From Oligosphaeraceae bacterium (GTDB lineage Bacteria > Verrucomicrobiota > Lentisphaeria > Oligosphaerales > Oligosphaeraceae), in the NCBI GenBank assembly GCA_012515455.1, contig JAAYYJ010000164.1, positions 1 through 5,269 on the forward strand: a DNA stretch of 5,269 bases. Direction: 5' to 3'. A program made the translations under genes and the position numbers. Position 1 is the stretch's first letter. The number at the start of each line of letters is the position of its first letter. A model generated the notes under the pieces. That model was not told the DNA's origin. It saw only the letters and a program-made list of their open reading frames with translations, and searched no databases. Of this stretch, positions 1-5,269 are shown piece after piece.

Positions 1-150
1 ACTATTGAGGAGGCATTGCGGCGCAGGAACGGCAATCGCCACCAGGCCGCAGCAGACCTCGGCATCAATGTCAGCTCACTTTATCGTAAAATCCGGACCT
101 TCGGCATCGTCCCGCCAGAAGCGGACGGCAGAGGGAAGCGGCGAAAATAG
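1..150 (+). CDS. C-terminal end of a Fis-type (HTH_8) DNA-binding regulator, 5' truncated
   Basis: The window opens inside a reading frame whose last 49 residues end at the TAG at 148-150. They have the Fis-family helix-turn-helix pattern: an initial helix 'IEEALRRRNGN', then 'AAADLGI' and 'SSLYRKIR', matching the family pattern AL...GN...AA..LGI..stLyRKi...gi. In sigma-54 activators of the NtrC class this domain sits at the extreme C-terminus and binds enhancer-like sites, which agrees with the stop soon after it. A short basic tail (GRGKRRK) follows. The AAA+ ATPase and any receiver domain would lie upstream, so whether this is an NtrC-type response regulator, another sigma-54 activator or a smaller Fis-like protein cannot be decided here. 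The family call for the visible domain is firm; the parent protein class is inferred. Confidence 0.85.
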   Translation, partial: TIEEALRRRNGNRHQAAADLGINVSSLYRKIRTFGIVPPEADGRGKRRK

Positions 151-286
151 GTGAACGTGCCCCCAAAATGCCCCATGGCAAGGGAGAAAAGAGGATAGCC
201 AGGTCTATCAGCCACAATCAGCCGGGATAACAATCAAAATTCTGCTTTTTTGCTGCTGGGGCCGCCGGGAAAATACTGCCGCCTGG

Positions 287-316
287 TGTGATATTAGTGC
301 AGGAGGGGTATATTAT
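287..316 (+). promoter_or_regulatory. Possible sigma-70-type promoter for the oxidoreductase gene
   Basis: TATATT at 309-314 (or the overlapping TATTAT at 311-316) resembles a -10 box in an otherwise GC-rich sequence. A poor -35-like TGTGAT lies at 287-292, 16 bases before TATATT. Transcription would begin near 321 and give a leader of about 90 bases. The -35 match is weak, so this rests mainly on the -10 element and its position. Confidence 0.3.
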
Positions 317-367
317 GCCTATGCACCTGATGATTTTACCGGGGCGGCGCGATAAGGTACCAGCTGC

Positions 368-386
368 GGCCCGGGCCTGTTTTTTT
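368..386 (+). terminator. GC palindrome followed by T-tract; possible weak terminator or leader attenuator
   Basis: GGCCCGGGCC at 368-377 is a perfect 10-base palindrome, followed after TG by seven T residues (380-386). As a hairpin it gives only a 3 bp stem with a 4-base loop, so it is short for an intrinsic terminator. An alternative pairing exists between CCGGG at 339-343 and CCCGG at 370-374. It lies between the candidate promoter and the ribosome binding site of the oxidoreductase gene, so it would act in the leader if functional. Confidence 0.25.
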
Positions 387-399
387 CCTCTCTCAAGCT

Positions 400-405
400 A
401 AGGAG
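400..405 (+). promoter_or_regulatory. Shine-Dalgarno site that fixes the oxidoreductase start
   Basis: AAGGAG lies 8 bases before the ATG at 414. An in-frame TTG at 408 is only two bases from this site and so is an unlikely start. This is the only strong ribosome binding site in the window. Confidence 0.85.
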
Positions 406-413
406 TATTGATA

Positions 414-1433
414 ATGGCGGTAAAACTGGCGATTGTGGGTCTGCGGCATGGGCATATCATGTCGCTGCTGGCCGAAGCAGAGAAACTGGGAATCGAAATT
501 GCCGCGGTGTGCGAAGAAGATGCCGCGACCCGCGCCGCCTTCCAGAATCATGACAAAGTGCGGGTCACCCACGATTCCTACCAGAAAATGCTCGCCGAAG
601 TCCCCTGCGACATTATCGGCATCGGCGACTACTACGGCATCCGGGGACAACGCACTTTGGACGCGCTCACCGCCGGCCGGCACGTGGTCGTCGACAAGCC
701 GCTGTGCACCTCCATCCTGGAATGCGATCAGATTGCAGAACTGTCCGCCCGCCGCGGACTCTGCGTGAGCTGCATGTTCGGACTGCGGACCTCAGCCCAC
801 CTGATCACTATGAAAAAACTCATCGCCCAAGGCCTGCTGGGAGAAATCCGGACCATCTGCATCACCGGTCAGCATCCGCTCAATCTCGGAGTCCGCCCAG
901 GATGGTATTTTGAACCCGGCAAACACGGCGGCACCATCAATGACATCGGTATCCACGCCGTTGACCTGATTCCCTGGCTCTGCGGACAGCAGATCACCAC
1001 CGTGGTGGCAGCGCGGACCTGGAATGCCAAGGCCAGCCGCACCCCCTGGTTCAATGACTGCGCCCAGGTGCTCCTGAAGCTGGAAAACCAGGCCGGTGTG
1101 ATGGCAGATTTCTCCTACCTCAGCCCGGACAAATGCGGCTTCGCAGTGCGCCAGTACTGGCGGGTGACCGTGCATGGCGACAACGGCGTGCTGGAGAGCC
1201 AGAAAGGCGAAGACGATCTCTATTTCGCCAACAGCAAGACAGAACAGCCGGAGAAGATTTCCTGCACTCTGGAGGCAATGCCCGAGGACTTCCTGACTCA
1301 GATCATCCGCGAAAAAGACGGCCAGGCAACTCCCGGACAGCTGACCACCGGCTACGTGCTGCGAACCTCCCGCAAAGCCCTGCAAATCCAATATGCCGCA
1401 GATAACGCCTTGCGGGATTTCGACCTGCAGTGA
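414..1433 (+). CDS. Gfo/Idh/MocA-family NAD(P)-dependent oxidoreductase
   Basis: The protein has 339 residues, normal for this family of cytoplasmic NAD(P)-dependent dehydrogenases that act mostly on sugars, cyclitols and their derivatives. Residues 3-9 form the first Rossmann strand (VKLAIVG). The usual GxGxxG loop is replaced by GLRHGH at 9-14. A conserved DKP (94-96), the counterpart of the family's EKP, ends the nucleotide-binding half and supplies the usual lysine K95. The second half carries GGTINDIGIHAVD (172-184), the family pattern GG...D.G.H..D, with D177, H181 and D184; H181 matches the usual catalytic histidine. The C-terminal alpha/beta domain is complete, with no frameshift. The substrate cannot be assigned from sequence alone. 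The start is set by an AAGGAG site 8 bases upstream of the ATG. The gene stands between two non-coding gaps and may be a single transcription unit. Family confidence is high; reaction and pathway are unknown. Confidence 0.93.
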   Translation: MAVKLAIVGLRHGHIMSLLAEAEKLGIEIAAVCEEDAATRAAFQNHDKVRVTHDSYQKMLAEVPCDIIGIGDYYGIRGQRTLDALTAGRHVVVDKPLCTSILECDQIAELSARRGLCVSCMFGLRTSAHLITMKKLIAQGLLGEIRTICITGQHPLNLGVRPGWYFEPGKHGGTINDIGIHAVDLIPWLCGQQITTVVAARTWNAKASRTPWFNDCAQVLLKLENQAGVMADFSYLSPDKCGFAVRQYWRVTVHGDNGVLESQKGEDDLYFANSKTEQPEKISCTLEAMPEDFLTQIIREKDGQATPGQLTTGYVLRTSRKALQIQYAADNALRDFDLQ

Positions 1434-1566
1434 CTCGTACCAGAGCACCCGGACGGCGGCATTTTGGAGAAAAAACGCACTCCTCTCTTCCAGTTTAGGC
1501 AAAGGCGATTATATTAGTCTTTCACGCCCGTTTTCACATCCTGCAACCAGGTACTGATAGCCCTTT
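1434..1566. other. Intergenic region upstream of the large membrane protein gene
   Basis: This 133-base gap has no credible gene. It contains a TATATTAG element (1510-1517) and a loose GGAG/CTCC inverted repeat (1466-1469 with 1480-1483) around an A-rich loop, which is too weak to call a terminator for the oxidoreductase gene. There is no good Shine-Dalgarno before the ATG at 1567; the nearest candidate, AGGT at 1549-1552, is 14 bases away. Confidence 0.65.
1487..1517 (+). promoter_or_regulatory. Possible promoter for the large pseudokinase-like gene
   Basis: TATATT at 1510-1515 is a fair -10 match in a GC-rich context. The hexamer 17 bases upstream, CTTCCA at 1487-1492, is a poor -35. Transcription would start near 1522 and leave a leader of about 45 bases. 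The same ATATTAGT octamer (here 1511-1518) lies upstream of the oxidoreductase gene at 291-298, which mildly supports a shared promoter or regulatory role. Confidence 0.3.
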
Positions 1567-4500
1567 ATGCAAGAGAACTCTCACTGCAACGGCATGGTCG
1601 ACCGCTACCGGATGCTGGGACCACTGCCGGCGCTGCCCCTGACTGATACGGTCATTCTGCGGCGTTTCGCCGCCGTGGATGAAGTCAGCGCACAAGATGT
1701 CATCCTCGAGACTCTGCCCGCAAATTTCGGGCGGGACAAGCAGCTGGCGCTGCGCAAATTCCTGTCCCGCAAAGGCATTCTGGAGCAGGTGGACCGCTCT
1801 CAGACCGGCTTGCCGGCTTTCATGCATGAAATCTGGGAACTCGATGAAGCCGCCGTCGCCAGCTGCCGCCTGCACGTGGGTGAGACGCTGCTGGTCTATA
1901 ATATCTCTGACCGGACGATGTTCGCCCAGCGCTCGCCGGCCCCCGGCGCCCCGGAGAATGCACTGCTGCTGGCCGCAATCTGCAGGCTGCTCCTGCCCTC
2001 ACACCAGAAAAACCTGGGACACGGCTTTCTGTGCCCGGAGACCATCTGGGGCAGCCGCCCCGACGCCGTGCAGCTGACCGATTTTGCGGTCGCAGCGTTC
2101 CTGGCCCAGCTGGAACAAGGCAGCAGCGAAGAGAATATCCATCCCGCCACGCCGGAACAGGACCTGCAGGACTTGAAAAAGCTCTGCCGGCAATGGCTCG
2201 ACCCCCATTCTGATACCGCAGACCTGCTGAATGCCCCTGATCTGCAGGCCCTACAGGCAGTTTTGCTGACCCCGCGAGAACCAGTTAGCCCCACCAATGA
2301 GACGGCCGCCAGCTCGCCCCCGCCGCAACCACAGCTGGTGATGCCAGTACCACCGCCGCAGACGGAGACCGAGACCGCAGCGCCCGCGCCGGCGGGCCGC
2401 CGCGGCGCACTGCTGTTGCTGGCGGCAGCGGGCCTGCTGGTCGTGTTGGCGGCTCTGCTGGGTGTGCTGTGGTGGACACGCCAGTCGGGAAACAGTTCTG
2501 CGACCGCAGCTGACCCTACCGCACCGCCACCAGAGGTCGCGCTCATGACAGTGCAACGGACCCTGCCCCGGCTGGAGCCGACTTTCGCCGCCAGCTTTAC
2601 CCTCGAGGCCACGCTGCCGGATTGCGGCCCGCTACAGCTGATCTTTCTGGGGCAAAACACCCGCGTGGACCTGCTCTGGACTGAATCCGGGCTCAGCCTT
2701 AATACCAGAACCGGCAAGACACAACCTCAATTCCTGCCCTGGAACAAGCCACCCCAGCCGGGCCAGCGCTTCACGGTAGTAAAGACCCCCACCACCATCG
2801 CAGCCTACTGCAACGGCGTCTTCCTGGCCGGCACAGTAGTTTCCCCGCAGCAATGGCGGCAGCTCAAATGGCTGGCCCCCGCAGACCGCCAGGCAGTCCC
2901 CAAGCTCGGTTATCAGAAGATCGGCACTCTGCTGTTCAATGATGATTTCATGCATTCGGACGGCGCCCTGGGAGAGTGGAAAGCACTGTCCGGCACCTGG
3001 TCAGTACACTCGCTGCAGACCCCGGTCCGCAGCGCCAACCCGTTCTCATTCATCGGCAAAGGAGATGCGGCCGAAGCCGCAGTCGGATACTGGTTCTGGC
3101 GCAACTACCGCCTGCAATGCGCAGTCCAGCCGTTGGACGCACCGAAACTGGGCCTGAAATTCTGCTGCTTCGATGACCAGACTTATTATACCCTGCAGTG
3201 GGAAAAAGTCCCGGGCGCCGAGGACAGACCCGCCCAGCTTAATCTGCTGCGGACCGCCGACGGCGAGGAAAAAATGCTGGCCAGCACCCCGCTGCCCCAA
3301 ATCCCCCGCTCCTGGTATGACCTCTCCCTCAGCCAGCAGGAGGGCCTGCTCGAGGTCCGCATCGGCGGCAATACCCTGCTCCGGGTCATCGACCCCCAGC
3401 CGCTTCTGGGTGGCGGCATTGCCCTGCTCAGCAGCGGCAACGAGGGTGCGATTTTTGACGACGTGAAAGTCACCCCCTGCGACTCCCTGCGCCTGCCTTG
3501 CCCGGACGGCCTGCCCGAGGACCTGCCGCTGCTCTGGCAGTACGAGAAGAACACTCCTCCGGCCACCCCAGATGCAGAAGCCCTGACCTGCCATTCACTG
3601 TGGCTGCCCCAGCCGGAATTAGCCAATGCCGAGTTGCGGGTCGAGTTCGCCGCCCTGCCTCAAAAGCGCGAACGGTACGAGCTGTCACTGCGACACAACG
3701 GCATCCAGGAAATACTGTTCCAATTCGCCAAAGCTCAGGACAGCGCAGCATACCAGGCCGCGGTAATTCTGCGCCAGCTCGGTCGCGACACGGTCCTGTC
3801 CAGCGCCGACTGCCAGGCCCCCACCGCCGGCAACGGCCTCTACCGCCTGGCCCTGCAAGTCCGCGGCAGCGATGCCTGGGGCAGCTGCAATGGGCAGACG
3901 CTCTGCTACGCTGCCGGTTTGCCCAGCCTGGCCCCCGGCCAGGCCGCCGTCCGCCAGTTCACCCTGACTGACGACCGCCCCCCCGACTGGGGGGAAATCT
4001 CCTGCGCCCTGCAGCCGCCTTTGGCACCGCCCCTGGAACGGGTGTCGATGTTCACCCACGAGGAGAGCATGCGGCTCTGGAATGACCCCGTGCTGGAATG
4101 GGAGCGCAGCGGTGAACTGTTCTGGTACCGCGGCGATTTCTGGCAGGATGTAAATGCCTCATTGGACCTGCGCCAGGCCCTGCAGCTCTCAGGCGCCACA
4201 ACCTGGGGGATACTGTTTGGCACTCAGGCAAAAGACTCCAGCGCCAATGTCGCGGTCGCCAGATTGACCTATCAGCCCAGCAGCAAAACCCTGGAACTGC
4301 AGTTTGAGGACAGCATAGTGGCAAGCATAAACTGCCCCGAACCACCGGCTGACCTTACCCTGCAACGCTGCGGCACCCTGCTGCTGGTCAAGCAGGACGG
4401 CAAACTGCTCTGGAATCACCCCCTGCCCGAGCGCCTGCATGGGCTGTGCCTGGTCGGGCGCATCGGCTACGGCAATACCCCCGCCTGGGCCAACGCCGTG

Positions 4501-5148
4501 ACCATCCTCGCCAATGGCATTACCTCATATTCGTTCCAGGAAGCACCCGCCGCCTGGACTACCGCCAGCGGGACCTGGGAAATTACCAACCGCTGGCAGT
4601 GCGACCCGCGCTGGTCATTCTTCTCCGGCGTCAATCTCGAGGGCCCCGCCTGTCTCTGGAACAAATTCCAGCATGGCGACCGGGTCAGCTTCGATTTCTT
4701 CGTCGGGCCGAAGATGGACAGCGAGCGCGGCAAGAAGTACGAATATGCCGGCGACTTCTCGCTGGTTCTCGGAGCCGATGGCCGGGACATCAGTTCGGGA
4801 TACAGCTTTATGTTCGCCGGCTGGGACAACCGCGGCTCACAGATCGTCCGCCAGAAGAAAATCCTCACCGAGAATCCCGCGGTCACCATCCCGCGCTCCA
4901 GCGCCATCCACCGGCAGTGGTTCCATCTCAAAATCCGGAAAAACCACGACCGGCTGACTTTCTGGGCCGACGGCAAACTGGTCGGGACCATCCAGGACCC
5001 GGAGCCCCTGCCGGGACGGCGCTTCGGGCTGTGGACCTGGAAGAACGGCTTCATGCTCGCCCAGTTCCGCGTCTCCAGCGATGATTACAGCCCGGCTCCG
5101 GAAAGCGTCACCGAGGTCCCCGTCCTGCCTCAAACACCCTATAATTGA
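1567..5148 (+). CDS. Single-pass membrane protein: degenerate protein-kinase-like cytoplasmic domain plus tandem concanavalin/LamG-like ectodomain
   Basis: The 1193-residue protein has four parts. Residues 13-235 follow the order of a bacterial Ser/Thr kinase: RYRMLGPL as strand 1, VILETLP (45-51) at the VAIK position, a helix-C-like stretch near 60-75, GHGFLCPETI (151-160) at HRDLKPENI, and LTDFAVA (170-176) at the DFG site. The catalytic residues are gone: no glycine loop, E48 for the lysine, F154 for the HRD aspartate, C156 and T159 for the loop lysine and asparagine, A174 for the DFG glycine. D172 remains. This looks like a pseudokinase. A Pro-rich linker (236-277), RR (278-279) and one hydrophobic helix (281-303) follow, predicting a cytoplasmic N-terminus. 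Residues 304-1193 look like about five Trp-rich concanavalin-like modules; 457-637 resembles DUF1080/LamG-type sandwiches most clearly. A TAG at 1558-1560 limits the start; ATG 1567 is the first possible, but ATG 1594 (M10) is an alternative, and neither has a good ribosome binding site. Ligand and partner are unknown. Confidence 0.85.
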   Translation: MQENSHCNGMVDRYRMLGPLPALPLTDTVILRRFAAVDEVSAQDVILETLPANFGRDKQLALRKFLSRKGILEQVDRSQTGLPAFMHEIWELDEAAVASCRLHVGETLLVYNISDRTMFAQRSPAPGAPENALLLAAICRLLLPSHQKNLGHGFLCPETIWGSRPDAVQLTDFAVAAFLAQLEQGSSEENIHPATPEQDLQDLKKLCRQWLDPHSDTADLLNAPDLQALQAVLLTPREPVSPTNETAASSPPPQPQLVMPVPPPQTETETAAPAPAGRRGALLLLAAAGLLVVLAALLGVLWWTRQSGNSSATAADPTAPPPEVALMTVQRTLPRLEPTFAASFTLEATLPDCGPLQLIFLGQNTRVDLLWTESGLSLNTRTGKTQPQFLPWNKPPQPGQRFTVVKTPTTIAAYCNGVFLAGTVVSPQQWRQLKWLAPADRQAVPKLGYQKIGTLLFNDDFMHSDGALGEWKALSGTWSVHSLQTPVRSANPFSFIGKGDAAEAAVGYWFWRNYRLQCAVQPLDAPKLGLKFCCFDDQTYYTLQWEKVPGAEDRPAQLNLLRTADGEEKMLASTPLPQIPRSWYDLSLSQQEGLLEVRIGGNTLLRVIDPQPLLGGGIALLSSGNEGAIFDDVKVTPCDSLRLPCPDGLPEDLPLLWQYEKNTPPATPDAEALTCHSLWLPQPELANAELRVEFAALPQKRERYELSLRHNGIQEILFQFAKAQDSAAYQAAVILRQLGRDTVLSSADCQAPTAGNGLYRLALQVRGSDAWGSCNGQTLCYAAGLPSLAPGQAAVRQFTLTDDRPPDWGEISCALQPPLAPPLERVSMFTHEESMRLWNDPVLEWERSGELFWYRGDFWQDVNASLDLRQALQLSGATTWGILFGTQAKDSSANVAVARLTYQPSSKTLELQFEDSIVASINCPEPPADLTLQRCGTLLLVKQDGKLLWNHPLPERLHGLCLVGRIGYGNTPAWANAVTILANGITSYSFQEAPAAWTTASGTWEITNRWQCDPRWSFFSGVNLEGPACLWNKFQHGDRVSFDFFVGPKMDSERGKKYEYAGDFSLVLGADGRDISSGYSFMFAGWDNRGSQIVRQKKILTENPAVTIPRSSAIHRQWFHLKIRKNHDRLTFWADGKLVGTIQDPEPLPGRRFGLWTWKNGFMLAQFRVSSDDYSPAPESVTEVPVLPQTPYN
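1603..2271 (+). other. Kinase-like (pseudokinase) domain, residues 13-235 of the large protein
   Basis: This stretch aligns by eye with the Ser/Thr kinase fold from strand 1 to part of the C-lobe. The best anchors are H152, L155, P157, E158 and I160 in the catalytic-loop position and L170, D172 and F173 in the DFG position. TPEQ (195-198) may be a remnant of the APE motif. At about 220 residues it is shorter than the usual 260 or so; the lower C-lobe appears trimmed. ATP binding and phosphotransfer are unlikely because the lysine, the glycine loop and the catalytic aspartate are all replaced. The alignment is manual and not backed by a profile score. Confidence 0.68.
2407..2475 (+). other. 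Transmembrane helix, residues 281-303 of the large protein
   Basis: A 23-residue run of Ala, Leu, Val and Gly ending in WW, with no charged residue, lies after R278-R279. The positive-inside rule puts the N-terminal kinase-like part in the cytoplasm and the 890-residue remainder outside the membrane. No N-terminal signal peptide is present, so this helix would serve as the membrane anchor and internal export signal. Confidence 0.88.
2581..5076 (+). repeat. Five degenerate tandem concanavalin/LamG-like modules, residues 339-1170
   Basis: A turn near the end of each proposed module recurs five times: CNGVF (415-419), GGNTL (600-604), CNGQT (774-778), QDGKL (943-947) and ADGKL (1134-1138). The spacings are about 185, 174, 169 and 191 residues, close to the size of one concanavalin-like sandwich. 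Modules 2 and 5 also share a following DP(Q/E)PL.G element (609-615 and 1144-1150), and each begins with a similar acidic/aromatic stretch leading to SGTW (about 475 and 1001). The DNA itself is not repetitive, so this is ancient protein-level duplication. Boundaries are approximate, about 339-456, 457-637, 665-808, 830-985 and 990-1170. Such folds bind carbohydrate or protein; the ligand is unknown. Confidence 0.55.
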
Positions 5149-5149
5149 A

Positions 5150-5163
5150 CCGCCCTGCGGCGG
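5150..5163 (+). terminator. Short GC hairpin after the large gene; weak terminator candidate
   Basis: CCGCC (5150-5154) and GGCGG (5159-5163) can form a perfect 5 bp stem with a CTGC loop directly after the stop codon. An alternative is GCCC (5152-5155) with GGGC (5163-5166). Only ATTT follows, with no real T-tract, so termination would be inefficient and read-through into the lipoprotein gene is possible. Confidence 0.3.
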
Positions 5164-5194
5164 GGCATTTCCACCTTCGCTTCAGCATCATTTT

Positions 5195-5269
5195 ATGAAA
5201 GCACACGGCATTCTTGTTATCGGCCTCATCCTGCTGCTCTGCGCCTGCCGCCAGGAAATCACCGTCAGG
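5195..5269 (+). CDS. N-terminus of a probable lipoprotein, 3' truncated by the window end
   Basis: The first 25 codons encode a classic lipoprotein signal peptide: a basic start (MKAH), a hydrophobic core (residues 6-15, ILVIGLILLL) and a lipobox L15-C16-A17-C18, so signal peptidase II would cleave before C18, which would be lipid-modified. The mature protein begins CRQEITVR; nothing after that is visible, so the function is unknown. Residue 19 is Arg rather than Asp, which in enterobacteria would argue against inner-membrane retention, though that rule may not hold in this organism. The ATG has no evident Shine-Dalgarno (the upstream stretch is CTTCAGCATCATTTT). It lies 46 bases after the stop of the large gene on the same strand, so the two could be co-transcribed. 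Confidence 0.72.
   Translation, partial: MKAHGILVIGLILLLCACRQEITVR

Larger units (their letters stand above)
151..413. other. Intergenic region between regulator gene and oxidoreductase gene
   Basis: This 263-base gap has no credible reading frame and is more A/T-rich in its middle than the flanking genes. It holds a candidate -10 element (309-316), an ATATTAGT octamer (291-298) shared with the next intergenic region, a GC palindrome followed by a T-run (368-386), and the ribosome binding site of the oxidoreductase gene (400-405). No convincing terminator for the upstream regulator gene is seen; the only small stem near its end (169-180, TGCC/GGCA) lacks a T-tract. Confidence 0.7.

Noticed and set aside
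169..180. TGCC/GGCA inverted repeat as a terminator for the regulator gene
   Set aside because: The stem is only 4 bp and no T-tract follows.
283..301. Sigma-54-like promoter (CTGG...TGCA), attractive because a Fis-type regulator is adjacent
   Set aside because: The GG and GC pairs are separated by 12 bases, where sigma-54 needs 10, and the TGGCAC and TTGC cores are poorly matched.
408..413. TTG at 408 as the oxidoreductase start, giving a protein two residues longer
   Set aside because: It lies only two bases from the AAGGAG site, while the ATG at 414 has ideal 8-base spacing and a normal family N-terminus.
1466..1483. GGAG/CTCC inverted repeat after the oxidoreductase gene as a terminator
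   Set aside because: The stem is 4 bp with a 10-base A-rich loop and the downstream sequence is C/T-mixed with no T-run.
792..1502. 236-codon open frame on the minus strand opposite the oxidoreductase gene
   Set aside because: It covers the conserved core of the MocA-family gene on the other strand and shows no family motif; taken as a GC-driven shadow.
1567..2271. Calling the large gene an active Ser/Thr protein kinase
   Set aside because: The glycine loop, VAIK lysine, HRD aspartate and loop asparagine are all missing in the manual alignment.
1896..2717. 273-codon open frame on the minus strand inside the large gene
   Set aside because: It is antisense to a continuous 1193-codon gene with recognisable domains, is rich in Ser, Arg, Ala and Gly as expected for a shadow frame in GC-rich DNA, and shows no motif.
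4446..5084. 212-codon + strand frame overlapping the last module of the large gene
   Set aside because: The translation is Arg/Pro/Gln-rich low-quality sequence in an alternate frame; the overlapped frame has a clear sandwich-domain pattern.

Overview
The window is about 60% G+C by eye and reads left to right on the + strand throughout. It holds the tail of a Fis-type regulator gene, a complete Gfo/Idh/MocA-family oxidoreductase gene, a very large gene for a single-pass membrane protein, and the first 25 codons of a probable lipoprotein gene. No RNA gene, CRISPR array, insertion sequence or clear phage element was seen. The mix of a kinase-like cytoplasmic domain fused to giant concanavalin-like ectodomains, a MocA-type oxidoreductase and a Fis/NtrC-type regulator suggests a PVC-superphylum bacterium (Lentisphaerae, Planctomycetes or Verrucomicrobia). 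This is inference from gene content; no taxonomic marker is present.

Layout: 1-150 is the C-terminal Fis helix-turn-helix of a gene that starts outside the window. 151-413 is non-coding, with a possible promoter, a GC palindrome plus T-tract and a strong Shine-Dalgarno. 414-1433 is the oxidoreductase. 1434-1566 is non-coding with a second possible promoter. 1567-5148 encodes a 1193-residue protein with a cytoplasmic domain that can be aligned with bacterial Ser/Thr kinases but lacks nearly all catalytic residues, then a Pro-rich linker, one transmembrane helix, and about 890 extracytoplasmic residues that look like five tandem concanavalin/LamG-like modules of about 180 residues. 5149-5194 is a short gap with a small hairpin. 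From 5195 a lipoprotein precursor begins and runs off the end.

The most interesting object is the large gene: a putative transmembrane pseudokinase with a sugar- or protein-binding type ectodomain. It could carry an outside binding signal to a cytoplasmic partner without phosphotransfer, or serve as a scaffold. The oxidoreductase (probably sugar or cyclitol related) and the lipoprotein are neighbours, but separate promoters appear possible, so a shared pathway is not shown by the sequence.
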